Assembly: GCA_035629175.1 (NCBI GenBank)
Contig: DASPIL010000048.1
Coordinates: 1 to 64,000, forward strand
Direction: 5' to 3'
DNA from: Verrucomicrobiia bacterium
GTDB taxonomy: Bacteria; Verrucomicrobiota; Verrucomicrobiia; Limisphaerales; DASXHY01
DNA length: 64,000 nt
Shown here: one piece after another, positions 56,115-64,000 of the stretch
Layout: each line of letters opens with the position of its first letter
Numbering within the stretch: the stretch's first letter is position 1
The notes under the pieces: model-generated
What the model was told of the DNA's origin: nothing
Database searches by the model: none
Seen by the model: the letters and a program-made list of their open reading frames with translations, nothing else
Program-made: the position numbers and the translations under genes

Positions 56115-57872
56115 ATGAGCCCCGTTGCCAATCAGGAACCCGCCTTGAATGCCTTGCTCGATCGCATGGTCGCAGCACGACAACTATCGTCCAGCGACGC
56201 AGAGTTGCTGGCCGGGCAAAGCCAGGGAGCGACCCTCAAAACCGAAGAGGATGTCCTGCGCTGGCTGGCAGCGGAATACGGACTGGATTTCACGACTCTC
56301 GATGACGTGGAACCCGACCGGCAATTGCTCTCACTTTTCCCCGCTCGAATTCTTCTCAAAGAGGAGCTGCTGCCGCTCCAGCGCATCGATGGCACGGTTC
56401 ACATCGCCACCAGCCGGTTGTTCGCCACGCAGGGCTTGGATGCGTTGAAGTCGCTTACCGGCCTCAACCTGAAACCCGTGCTCGCATCGAGCGAAGTCAT
56501 TCAGCGCGAAATGAAGAAGCGCCTGGGTGTGGGCGCTGACACCATCGGCACACTGGGCGAAGAGAAGGGATTTGAGGTTGTCGATGAAGGCGCCGACGAA
56601 ACTGATCTCGACAACGCCGCCGAGGATGCTTCGATCATTCGGTTCGTCAACCAAGTGCTGAAGGATGCGATCGAGTTGCGCGCGTCAGACATTCACCTCG
56701 AGCCGTTTGAAGATGAATTTCGCATTCGTTACCGTATCGACGGCGTCCTCCAGGAAGTTCCCGTTCCCGCCCAATTGAAGCGATTCCAGCCGGCCATCGT
56801 GTCGCGCGTCAAAATTCTCAGTCATCTCAATATCGCCGAAAAGCGGCTGCCGCAGGACGGCCGCATCAAGATTCGCGTGGAAGACGCGGAGGTGGATATT
56901 CGCGTGTCCGTGATCCCGATGTTGCACGGCGAGGCTGTCGTCATGCGCTTGTTGCGTCAGAACTCCACGCTGCGGGGTTTGAAGGAAATCGGCATGGACA
57001 AGCGGGAACTCGACTCGTTCCAGCACGTTCTTCAGTTGCCGCACGGGATCATCCTGGTCACAGGCCCAACCGGCAGCGGCAAGACGTCGACGCTTTACAC
57101 GGCGCTGAACGAGATCAACGACGCCGATCGCAAGATCATCACGATCGAAGATCCCGTGGAATACCAACTGAAGGGCGTGAACCAGATCCAGGTTTCCGAA
57201 AAGGCGGGGCTGACCTTTGCGCGCGGATTGCGATCCATTCTGCGGCACGATCCCGACGTCATTCTGGTGGGTGAAATCCGAGACCAGGAAACCGCACAGA
57301 TTGCAGTGCAGGCGTCGCTGACGGGCCATCTTGTGTTCTCCACGCTGCATACCAATGACGCTCCGGGAGCTGTGACGCGCCTCGTCGACATGGGTGTCGA
57401 ACCTTATCTTGTCGCATCCTCGCTGGAAGCCGTGCTGGCGCAGCGCCTGGTGCGCGTTTTGTGCCGCCACTGCAAGCAGCCCGACACGTCAGCAACATCG
57501 CGCGCACTGAAGGCGCAGCTGGGAATTCCTGAAGACACGACCATTTACCGGTCTGTCGGATGCCGCGAATGCCGCAACACGGGGTTCTTCGGCCGCCACG
57601 CCATTTTCGAATGGATGGATATCGACAACGCCATTCGGCAGATGGTGCTGCAAAGTGGGTCGACGGACCAGATTCGCGAGGCAGCCCGAAAGCTGGGAAT
57701 GAAAACCCTGGCTGAAGACGGCTGGCGCCTGGTGCGACTCGGCGTAACCACGGTTGAAGAAGTGTTGAGCGTGACCACCGCGAAGGAAGTCGCGCGCACC
57801 ACGCACAACGATTCCATGGATTCAGCGGCTGAGGCGGCGAACCCCGCCACCCTGGCCCTTGACAGGAAGTAA
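56115..57872 (+). CDS. gspE: Type II secretion ATPase GspE (PilB-like)
   Basis: A 585-residue hexameric ATPase that powers pseudopilus assembly. An N-terminal MshEN-type domain (about 1-150) is followed by the motor: ASDIHLEPFEDEFRIRYRIDGVL, Walker A GPTGSGKTST, Asp and His boxes (TIEDPVEYQLKGVNQIQV), Walker B ILVGEIRDQETAQIA, and the tetracysteine region (CRHCKQ and CRECRNTGFFGR). It is the first of eight genes encoding the secretion apparatus; gspF starts three bases after its stop. Confidence 0.95.
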   Translation: MSPVANQEPALNALLDRMVAARQLSSSDAELLAGQSQGATLKTEEDVLRWLAAEYGLDFTTLDDVEPDRQLLSLFPARILLKEELLPLQRIDGTVHIATSRLFATQGLDALKSLTGLNLKPVLASSEVIQREMKKRLGVGADTIGTLGEEKGFEVVDEGADETDLDNAAEDASIIRFVNQVLKDAIELRASDIHLEPFEDEFRIRYRIDGVLQEVPVPAQLKRFQPAIVSRVKILSHLNIAEKRLPQDGRIKIRVEDAEVDIRVSVIPMLHGEAVVMRLLRQNSTLRGLKEIGMDKRELDSFQHVLQLPHGIILVTGPTGSGKTSTLYTALNEINDADRKIITIEDPVEYQLKGVNQIQVSEKAGLTFARGLRSILRHDPDVILVGEIRDQETAQIAVQASLTGHLVFSTLHTNDAPGAVTRLVDMGVEPYLVASSLEAVLAQRLVRVLCRHCKQPDTSATSRALKAQLGIPEDTTIYRSVGCRECRNTGFFGRHAIFEWMDIDNAIRQMVLQSGSTDQIREAARKLGMKTLAEDGWRLVRLGVTTVEEVLSVTTAKEVARTTHNDSMDSAAEAANPATLALDRK

Positions 57873-57875
57873 ACC

Positions 57876-59135
57876 ATGCCTGTCTTTCAATACAGGGCAG
57901 TTCGCGCGAATGGCGGCATGACGGAAGGGCAGCTTGAAGCCTCGGGGCGCCACGATGCGTTCAGGCAGATTGAAATCCTCGGGCTGCGGCCTGTCAGCCT
58001 GGCCGAGAAGAACGGCACACCCGCTAAAACAAACGGCCAGTCCGCCCCAGCGAAGTCCGCAGACGCCGGCGCGCTCTCGCTGAATTTCCAATCGAAAAAG
58101 GTCAGCGCCAAGGATCTCGAGAATTTCACGCGCCTGCTTTCGAGCCTGCTCGCCGCGGGTGTTCCCCTCAGCCGCGCCCTCGTCATTCTTTACCGCGAAT
58201 CCTCCAACCCGATGGTGTCCGCCAAGTGGAAGGAAATTCACGATCGCGTTGTGGACGGCATGTCGCTCGCCGATGCCATGGCGAAGTCGCCGGAAACGTT
58301 TCCACGGGTTTATACCGCAATGGTGCAGGCGGGGGAGACGGGCGGGTTCCTTGACCTCGTGCTGTCGCAGATTTCGGATTTCCAGGCGCGCGAGAAGGAC
58401 CTGAAGTCCAAGGTCATGACGGCCATGCTGTATCCGATGATCCTGCTGGTCCTCGCGTTGGGAGTGCTGGTTTTCCTGATGGTGTTTTTCATTCCGCGAT
58501 TTCAGAAAATATTCGCTGGCTTTGGCGGGGACCTTCCCTTGATCACGCAGGTAATCGTCGGCACCAGCCACGTCATTCGATCCTACGGATTGTTCGTGGC
58601 GTTTGGCGTGGTGCTGCTGGCCTTGCTGTTGCGGAACTGGTTCACCTCGGAAACCGGACGGCGTGTCTGGGAAGGCGTGATGCTGCGCTCGCCGATCGTT
58701 GGGCCGCTGGCGGCTCGATTTGCGATGGCCCGCTTCTGCCGCATGCTTGGGACGTTGCTGGGAGCCGGGGTCCCGCTCGTTCAGGCGCTGAATGTCGCGC
58801 GCAAATCGATTGGAAACCAGATTCTCGTCGATGCCGTTTCACGCGCGATTGAGCGCGTCCAGGAAGGCGGACGGCTCGGCGAAAGCCTGGCGGAATGCCG
58901 CGGCCTGTTTCCCGGTTCCGTGTTGGAGATGATTTCTGTCGCGGAGGAGAGCGGGCGGCTCGATGTGGAGCTTGTGCGCATTGCGAACGTCACGGAGGGC
59001 GATTTGGATCGCCAATTAAAAACAGCGGTGGCCTTTGCCGAACCGGCCATGTTGTTTCTGATCGCGGGTTTCATCGGAACGATTTTTATCGGCATGTTGC
59101 TGCCGATCTTTTCGCTTCAGGATCACATCAAATAA
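57876..59135 (+). CDS. gspF: Type II secretion inner-membrane protein GspF
   Basis: A 419-residue protein with two GspF domains and three membrane segments. It starts MPVFQYRAVRANGGMTEGQLEA, has DLENFTRLLSSLLAAGVPLSRAL, then MVQAGETGGFLDLVL. The second repeat contains FARMLGTLL-like ARFCRMLGTLLGAGVPLVQAL and EESGRLDVELVRIA, ending with FIGTIFIGMLLPIFSL. It is the platform that pairs with the GspE ATPase. Three bases separate it from gspE. Confidence 0.95.
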   Translation: MPVFQYRAVRANGGMTEGQLEASGRHDAFRQIEILGLRPVSLAEKNGTPAKTNGQSAPAKSADAGALSLNFQSKKVSAKDLENFTRLLSSLLAAGVPLSRALVILYRESSNPMVSAKWKEIHDRVVDGMSLADAMAKSPETFPRVYTAMVQAGETGGFLDLVLSQISDFQAREKDLKSKVMTAMLYPMILLVLALGVLVFLMVFFIPRFQKIFAGFGGDLPLITQVIVGTSHVIRSYGLFVAFGVVLLALLLRNWFTSETGRRVWEGVMLRSPIVGPLAARFAMARFCRMLGTLLGAGVPLVQALNVARKSIGNQILVDAVSRAIERVQEGGRLGESLAECRGLFPGSVLEMISVAEESGRLDVELVRIANVTEGDLDRQLKTAVAFAEPAMLFLIAGFIGTIFIGMLLPIFSLQDHIK

Positions 59136-59151
59136 CGCAAACAAAACGGAT

Positions 59152-59598
59152 ATGAAATTAATCACTCAACGCATCAGGAGCCGCAGCGCCTCTGCAGCAT
59201 TCACTCTGATCGAGCTGCTGCTCGTGCTCGCAATCCTTGGAATTCTCGCTGCGATTGTTGTGCCCAAAATGGCGGGGCGAACCCAGGACGCGCAACTCCG
59301 CGCAGCTGCGACACAAATCTCTGTGTTCAAGACGTCGCTCAGCACGTTCGAGCTCGATAATGGTTATTATCCCCGCGGCCAGAACGGCCTGCAGGATTTG
59401 ATTCAACGGCCGCGCGATGCCCAGAATTGGAAGGGGCCCTACCTCGACACCGATGTCCTGCCGAAGGATCCGTGGGGCCACGATTACGTTTACACGTCGC
59501 CCGGCCGCTACAATACGACAGGATACGACATTTCCTCCAATGGGCCCGATGGGCAGCCCGGGACGGATGACGACATCACAAGCTGGACGAAGAGGTAG
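59152..59598 (+). CDS. gspG: Major pseudopilin GspG
   Basis: A 148-residue prepilin. Leader residues 1-15 end at A|FTLIELLLVLAILGILAAIVVPKMAGR, with Phe+1 and Glu+5 conserved but Ala instead of Gly at -1. The C-terminal part has GYYPRGQNGLQDLI, WKGPYLDTDVLPKDPWGHDYVYTSPG and the DISSNGPDGQPGTDDDI Ca-binding loop of GspG. It forms the shaft of the pseudopilus. Confidence 0.96.
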   Translation: MKLITQRIRSRSASAAFTLIELLLVLAILGILAAIVVPKMAGRTQDAQLRAAATQISVFKTSLSTFELDNGYYPRGQNGLQDLIQRPRDAQNWKGPYLDTDVLPKDPWGHDYVYTSPGRYNTTGYDISSNGPDGQPGTDDDITSWTKR

Positions 59599-59603
59599 TC
59601 TCG

Positions 59604-60173
59604 ATGACGACGCTTCAATTTGAACGCATTCGCAGCGCTCACGGGACGTCCTTGGTAGGGCGAACCGCTGGCCGTCGCGCCGCGTTCACGTTGATTGAAC
59701 TAATCCTCATTCTGGCATTGCTGGCAATCGTTACGTCCCTCGCAGCGCCTTCCCTGTCGAAATTCTTTCGTGGTCGCGCGTTGAGTTCCGAAGCGCGGCA
59801 ACTGCTGTCGCTAACGCACGCCGGACAGAGCCGCGCGATTTCGGAAGGATTTCCCGTTCTCCTCTGGATCGACAGCCAGGCGGGCGAGTACGGCTTGCAA
59901 CTGGAAGATGCCTCAAAGGCTGCAGGTTCAATTGAACCCGATCCCAAGGCGGAGTCCTTTTCGCACGATTCGAGCCTGAAGCTTGAAGCGATGGACGCGG
60001 CGCCGATCTCGCTGAACGGCCGGAGCGTCGCGGCAATTCGGTTTCTGCCGGACGGCACTGCCGACGAGGCGAGCCCCACGCAAGTGCGCATCATGTCGGC
60101 CACGGGCGAGACACTCTGGCTGATGCAATACACAAACCGTCTGGGATATGAGATTCGCGCAGGCCAATTTTAA
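59604..60173 (+). CDS. gspH: Minor pseudopilin GspH-like
   Basis: A 189-residue prepilin with leader cleavage at A|FTLIELILILALLAIVTSLAAPSL. The periplasmic part has several strands with FPVLLWIDSQAGEYGLQLED and AAIRFLPDGTADEASPTQVRI, consistent with GspH. The gene is five bases after gspG. The identification rests mainly on operon position and the prepilin leader. Confidence 0.85.
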   Translation: MTTLQFERIRSAHGTSLVGRTAGRRAAFTLIELILILALLAIVTSLAAPSLSKFFRGRALSSEARQLLSLTHAGQSRAISEGFPVLLWIDSQAGEYGLQLEDASKAAGSIEPDPKAESFSHDSSLKLEAMDAAPISLNGRSVAAIRFLPDGTADEASPTQVRIMSATGETLWLMQYTNRLGYEIRAGQF

Positions 60174-60195
60174 GCGGGCGCGCGCGCCATTCCCG

Positions 60196-60588
60196 ATGCG
60201 GAAACGCCAATCGGCGTTCACGCTGGCAGAGGTCCTCGCGGCCATGCTGTTCATGGCGATTGTCATTCCCGTTGCGGTGGAGGCCTATCGCGTCGCGAGT
60301 CTCGCGGGCGAGGTGAGCGTGCGCAAATCCGAAGCCACGCGCGTCGCGGACCGTGTATTGAACGAAACCATCGTGATGACGAACTGGTTGCAATCAGCGT
60401 TGAGCGGGACCGTGATCGAAAACGGATTGGAATATCGCTGGAACATCAAAAATGAAAACTGGCCCGTCGATTCGGTGATGCGCCTTCTCATTGCAGAGGT
60501 GGAATTCAATGCGGGCGGGCGGCCATACAATGTCCGCCTCAATACGCTCGCGAACGCACCGGGGCTCGGAGGAATGGCCCTCCCATGA
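60196..60588 (+). CDS. gspI: Minor pseudopilin GspI-like
   Basis: A 130-residue prepilin. The leader MRKRQSA is followed by FTLAEVLAAMLFMAIVIPVAVEAYRVA with Glu at +5, as in GspI (small, short leader). The rest contains NWLQSALSGTVIENGLEYRWNI. An ATG at 60,148 in the same frame would overlap gspH by 26 bases; I chose 60,196 to give a normal leader length. It overlaps gspJ by four bases. Confidence 0.82.
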   Translation: MRKRQSAFTLAEVLAAMLFMAIVIPVAVEAYRVASLAGEVSVRKSEATRVADRVLNETIVMTNWLQSALSGTVIENGLEYRWNIKNENWPVDSVMRLLIAEVEFNAGGRPYNVRLNTLANAPGLGGMALP

Positions 60589-61301
60589 ACTGGGTTCGCG
60601 ATCACCACAGCAGCGCCACAAACCCGCGCCGATCCAACGGGTTCACGCTGATTGAACTGCTCCTGGGAATTGCCATCATGGCCACGGTCATTGTTGCGAT
60701 CAACGCAGTGTTCTTTACCACGCAACGCCTTCGTGAGAGGACGATCAGCGCCGTCGAGGAGTCGCTGCCAATTCAACAAACCATGGCCACAATGCGGCGC
60801 GATTTGCAGGGAATCGTGCCTCCCACTGCCGGCGGCCTGATCACGGGAACCTTCAAAGCCGGCAACGTGACGAGCCTTGGGGTCAGCATGCCAGTCGATA
60901 TCGAATTCAACACGACCACGGGAATTGTCCGCGATGACCAACCGTGGAGCGAAGTTCAGAAAGTCAGCTACGGATTGCGGATGGGCGGTAATCGGCAAGT
61001 ACCGGGAAGCGACCTTTACCGGACTATTACGCGGAACCTGCTTGCGACAATTACTCCCCAACCCGAAGAGCAATGGCTGCTCAGCGGCGTCGAAAGCCTT
61101 CAGTTTTCCTGTTATGACGGACAGCAATGGCGGGATTTCTGGGATACTTCCGTCATGGACACCAACCTGCCCAGCGCCATTCGAATGCGGATCACGCTCG
61201 CCAGCCACGATGGGCAGTCGGACCCGCGCCAGTTGGAAATGGTGGTGCCGATTTCATCACAGGTGCGAAGCAACCAGGTAGCGGCAGGAAGCACCCAATG
61301 A
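60585..61301 (+). CDS. gspJ: Minor pseudopilin GspJ-like
   Basis: A 238-residue prepilin. The leader ends SNG|FTLIELLLGIAIMATVIVAINAVFF, here with Gly at -1 unlike its neighbours. The body has IQQTMATMRRDLQGIVPPTAGG and FSCYDGQQWRDFWDTS, matching GspJ. ATGA at 60,585-60,588 couples it to gspI. It forms the pseudopilus tip with GspI and GspK. Confidence 0.86.
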   Translation: MNWVRDHHSSATNPRRSNGFTLIELLLGIAIMATVIVAINAVFFTTQRLRERTISAVEESLPIQQTMATMRRDLQGIVPPTAGGLITGTFKAGNVTSLGVSMPVDIEFNTTTGIVRDDQPWSEVQKVSYGLRMGGNRQVPGSDLYRTITRNLLATITPQPEEQWLLSGVESLQFSCYDGQQWRDFWDTSVMDTNLPSAIRMRITLASHDGQSDPRQLEMVVPISSQVRSNQVAAGSTQ

Positions 61302-62665
61302 ATTTGCCGCTCTGTCCATTATTGGCGCGCCGCCCGCATACCAGCAGGGGTTCGGTGCTTGTCATCGTCTTGATGATCACAATCGGGATGATCAGCATTT
61401 CAATCTACTTTGCGAATTCGATGTCGCTTGAAATGCGCGCCGCGGACAATCGTTCGTCCGGCTTTGCGGCCGAGCAGGCCATCGAAGGCGGCGCCCGCTA
61501 CGTCGCCATGATTCTCGGGGTTTATGGCACCAACGGGATTTTTCCCGAGGTCGGCGAGTATGCCGCTGAGGCGGTGTCGCTCGGATTGTCGCTGGTGCCG
61601 GAGGAGAATGCGCATTTCTGGCTGGTGGGTCGCAACAACGGCACAACCATCAGCACGGAGCCGCACTTCGCCCTCGCGGACGAATGCGCCAAACTGGACC
61701 TGAACGCTCCCTGGCTTACGGCAGAAATGCTGGTGTCCAACGTGCCGAACATGACTTACGAATTTGCGGAAGCGATCATCGATTGGCGGAGCACCAACGA
61801 TGTGAATGGGTCTTCGCTGAATTACAGCCAGAACGGTTACCTGCCCAAGCATGCGCCGTTCGAAACAGTAGGCGAACTGCGCCTTCTTTATGGTGCGCTG
61901 CCGCAATGGCTGAAAGGCGAGGACCTGAACCAGAACGGAATCCTGGATGCCAACGAAGAAGACTTGAACGGCAATGGCGTGGCGGATCCGGGCTGGACCG
62001 AGTACTTCACGGTCCATAGTTACCAGCCCAACACGCGTCCTGACGGATCGGCGCTCACCAACGTCAATAACGCAGCCCAGTTGGTCGCCTTGCTCGAGAT
62101 GCGCCTCGGAGTCTCGCGTGCCCGCGAAATTACGAATGCAGTGGGAGCCCTCGGACAGGACGGCACGGTCCCGCCTGTTGCCAGCCTCCTGCAGTTCTAT
62201 ACGCGCAGCCGCATGAACGCGGACGAGTTTGCGATGGTTTATGATGATCTTACGGCCAGCACCAACGACTTTACGATCGGGCGGGTCAACGTAAACACCG
62301 CGCCCGTCAGCGTGCTCGCCTGCTTGCCTGGAATGAACTATGACACCGCCCTACAGCTGGTGAATTTCCGGGAATCCACGCTCGTGGATTATCGAACCTT
62401 CGCGTGGGTGGTTGACGCATTGGGTTCAGGCAACAGCAGCCTGCAGGCTCTCGCACAGGGCGATTACATCACGGCCCGCACCTACCAGGTGAGTGCGGAT
62501 ATTGCAGCGCTCGGCCCGTTCGGTCGTGGTTATCGTCGCGTTCGCGTCGTGTTCGATACAAGCGAAGGATTCCCAAAGGTGATTTATCGCCAGGATCTCA
62601 GCCGGCTGGGATGGGCATTGGGCCGCGAGGTGCGGCAAACCTGGGTCACGCGAAACACACGATGA
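61298..62665 (+). CDS. gspK: Tip pseudopilin GspK
   Basis: A 455-residue protein. After a short N-terminal stretch it has a hydrophobic helix (SVLVIVLMITIGMISISIYFANSM) without the usual Glu+5, as is normal for GspK. A large periplasmic domain follows, with LDLNAPW, WRSTNDVNGS, GELRLLYG and NVNTAPVSVLACLPGMN. The start at 61,298 overlaps the gspJ stop (ATGA); 57 codons upstream in frame are rejected. Larger than the Proteobacterial protein (about 320-330), perhaps from an inserted acidic loop near DLNQNGILDANEEDLNGNGVADPG. Confidence 0.88.
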   Translation: MNLPLCPLLARRPHTSRGSVLVIVLMITIGMISISIYFANSMSLEMRAADNRSSGFAAEQAIEGGARYVAMILGVYGTNGIFPEVGEYAAEAVSLGLSLVPEENAHFWLVGRNNGTTISTEPHFALADECAKLDLNAPWLTAEMLVSNVPNMTYEFAEAIIDWRSTNDVNGSSLNYSQNGYLPKHAPFETVGELRLLYGALPQWLKGEDLNQNGILDANEEDLNGNGVADPGWTEYFTVHSYQPNTRPDGSALTNVNNAAQLVALLEMRLGVSRAREITNAVGALGQDGTVPPVASLLQFYTRSRMNADEFAMVYDDLTASTNDFTIGRVNVNTAPVSVLACLPGMNYDTALQLVNFRESTLVDYRTFAWVVDALGSGNSSLQALAQGDYITARTYQVSADIAALGPFGRGYRRVRVVFDTSEGFPKVIYRQDLSRLGWALGREVRQTWVTRNTR

Positions 62666-62696
62666 GCAAATTCGAACTTCAACGCACCGAGCCCTG

Positions 62697-64000
62697 ATGA
62701 ACAAAGTCATTGCAGTCAATTTCCTGAAACGGAAGACGCCGTCCAGCGTGCTGGGTCTTTCGATCGATGGCAGCCGCCTGGAAGGTGTCGTCCTGCGGCG
62801 CCATAATGGATCGTTGCAGGTGTTGCAGCGGTTTTCCGCCACGCTGGCGCTCGATCCGATGACTGCGGAGACGGAACTCGCCGGGCGCGAAATCTTGAAT
62901 CACCTGCAAGCCGCCAACGTTCGCGAAAGGCATTGCGTCGTTGCATTGCCCTTGCGGTGGGCGCTTGCAGCACATACCGAGATTCCGAAAATTCCGGAGG
63001 CCGACATTGCCGACTTTCTCGAGCTTGAATTGGAGCGTGGTTTCCCAACCGACGTCGCGACCCTGCAACTCTCCACCTCGCGAATCAACTCGGCGTCGGG
63101 ACAGCAGCACGCAACGTTCATAGGCATCCCGCGCGTCCAGGTGGAGCGCCTGGAATTAGTGTTGCGCAACGCCCGACTGCGCCCGGTCAGCTTTTCCTTC
63201 GGCCTGACCGCTCTCCATGCGGGAATGGCGGCCGACGCTGGCGTGCTCGCGCTGTCGATTGAGGAAACCCACGTGGGCCTCCTGGTAGCCGCGGGCGGCG
63301 GAGTCGCAGCCTTGCGGGCGCTCGAAAGCACCCTCGATGATGGCAACGGCGGACGCGTGCTGCACGGCGACCTGATCGGACGCGAGGCGCGCATCACGCT
63401 CGGACAGTTGCCGGCTGACTTGCGTGAATCCGTAAAAGCCATCCGGGTTTACGGCCCGCGCGACCTCGCCCGCCGGTTGGCAGATGACCTTCGTCCGCGC
63501 TTCGAACCCGCGGGACTCAAAGTGGAAGCCATCGCTGTGTATCCGCCGGATCAATTCGGCCGCACGCTGCCTGCCGACACCGCCGTGGGGAGCGCGTTCA
63601 ACCTGGCGGCCCTTTACCTGACGCGGCGCACGTCAGGCTTCGAATTCCTTCCGCCCAAGGTATCGGCATGGCAGAGGGTTACTTCGAAATACGCGCCCGG
63701 CCGGCTGCGCAAGCTGGCTGCCGTTGCGGCGCTGCTGCTGTTCGGAATTGCGGGAGCTTTCGGATACCAGGAATGGCGCCTCAGTTCGTTGCGTGGACAA
63801 TGGCAGGCCATCGAACCGAAAGTCCGTTCGCTGGAAAGCATGACCGCCAAGATCAGCCAGTATCGGCCGTGGTTCGACGAGAACTTCCGCTGCCTCACCA
63901 TCATCCGACAGCTAACCTCGGCGTTTCCGGAGGACGGAAGCGTCACCGCGCGAACCTTGGAGATTCGCGACATGAACCAGGTGAACTGCTCGGGCAATGC
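62697..64000 (+). CDS. gspL: GspL/PilM-like secretion protein, cut by window edge
   Basis: The frame from ATG 62,697 stays open to the end of the window (434 codons read). It starts MNKVIAVNFLKRKTP. The first 300 residues look like the actin-like cytoplasmic domain of GspL/PilM (SVLGLSIDGSRLEGVVL, HCVVALPLRWALAAH, LELELERGFPTDVATLQLS), with one membrane helix near residue 345 (LAAVAALLLFGIAGAFGY) and the start of a periplasmic part. It is 31 bases after gspK, in the normal operon order. The stop lies beyond position 64,000. Confidence 0.87.
   Translation, partial: MNKVIAVNFLKRKTPSSVLGLSIDGSRLEGVVLRRHNGSLQVLQRFSATLALDPMTAETELAGREILNHLQAANVRERHCVVALPLRWALAAHTEIPKIPEADIADFLELELERGFPTDVATLQLSTSRINSASGQQHATFIGIPRVQVERLELVLRNARLRPVSFSFGLTALHAGMAADAGVLALSIEETHVGLLVAAGGGVAALRALESTLDDGNGGRVLHGDLIGREARITLGQLPADLRESVKAIRVYGPRDLARRLADDLRPRFEPAGLKVEAIAVYPPDQFGRTLPADTAVGSAFNLAALYLTRRTSGFEFLPPKVSAWQRVTSKYAPGRLRKLAAVAALLLFGIAGAFGYQEWRLSSLRGQWQAIEPKVRSLESMTAKISQYRPWFDENFRCLTIIRQLTSAFPEDGSVTARTLEIRDMNQVNCSGN

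Noticed and set aside
62662-62697. 11-codon frame between gspK and gspL
   Set aside because: It overlaps both neighbours but is too short and featureless to call; it may only assist translational coupling.

Overview
The window joins two unlike regions. Positions 1 to about 26,250 are the right-hand part of an integrated tailed phage. Positions 26,254 to 64,000 are the chromosome of a Gram-negative bacterium that I place in the Verrucomicrobiota. That placement rests on a small basic protein typical of Verrucomicrobia and Chlamydiae (39,396-39,551), an exosortase/EpsI exopolysaccharide locus, a DksA-like protein with an eroded zinc finger, and prepilin leaders in which three of four have no Gly at the -1 position. 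The phylum is an inference; no rRNA gene is present.

Prophage (1-26,250). Almost all genes run leftward, many coupled by ATGA or GTGA overlaps. From right to left they form modules. (1) A right end with a rightward lipoprotein and a hypothetical protein, stopping at a 50-base 3' fragment of a tRNA-Val(GAC) gene, the likely attR; the intact tRNA and the integrase should lie left of the window. (2) A divergent control region with ribbon-helix-helix-like proteins and GCATGC repeats. (3) Small early genes and a radical SAM enzyme. (4) A recombination module: RecT-like annealing protein, coiled-coil partner, RecB/Cas4-like Fe-S exonuclease, DUF669 protein. (5) A replication and DNA-modification module: helicase-methyltransferase fusion, free-standing DnaA domain IV, C5 methyltransferase with a repeated target region, DEAD helicase, VRR-NUC nuclease, primase-helicase. 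(6) A non-coding or weakly coding stretch with DnaA-box-like iterons and a strong cruciform. (7) Packaging and head genes in lambda-like order: small terminase, GpA-type large terminase, gpW-like protein, portal, ClpP-type protease fused to the major capsid protein, then small virion proteins. Tail genes are outside the window.

Chromosome (26,254-64,000). A GHMP kinase and a tandem nucleotidyltransferase precede purH. An exopolysaccharide export block follows (FHA protein, Wza-like and Wzc-like proteins, outer-membrane beta-barrel), then TPR/LysM and membrane proteins, folD, SH3 protein, pseudouridine synthase and the small basic protein. A TonB-ExbB-ExbD set sits next to a CbiMQO cobalt/nickel transporter. 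Exosortase, EpsI and a polyprenyl glycosylphosphotransferase complete the exopolysaccharide equipment. After a sensor kinase and tyrS come two divergent secreted pectin-degradation enzymes (PL22-like lyase and GH105-like hydrolase), stress-type small genes, and a type II secretion operon gspE-F-G-H-I-J-K-L that runs off the right edge.

The most interesting signal is the coincidence of a phage-encoded DnaA domain IV with a cluster of TTWTNCACA-like boxes beside the primase-helicase gene, a candidate phage replication origin. Close behind are a seven-A run exactly at the protease-capsid junction and a tandem pair of 16-bp palindromes next to a LuxR-type HTH gene inside the packaging operon. All functional statements come from reading the sequence; no searches were run.
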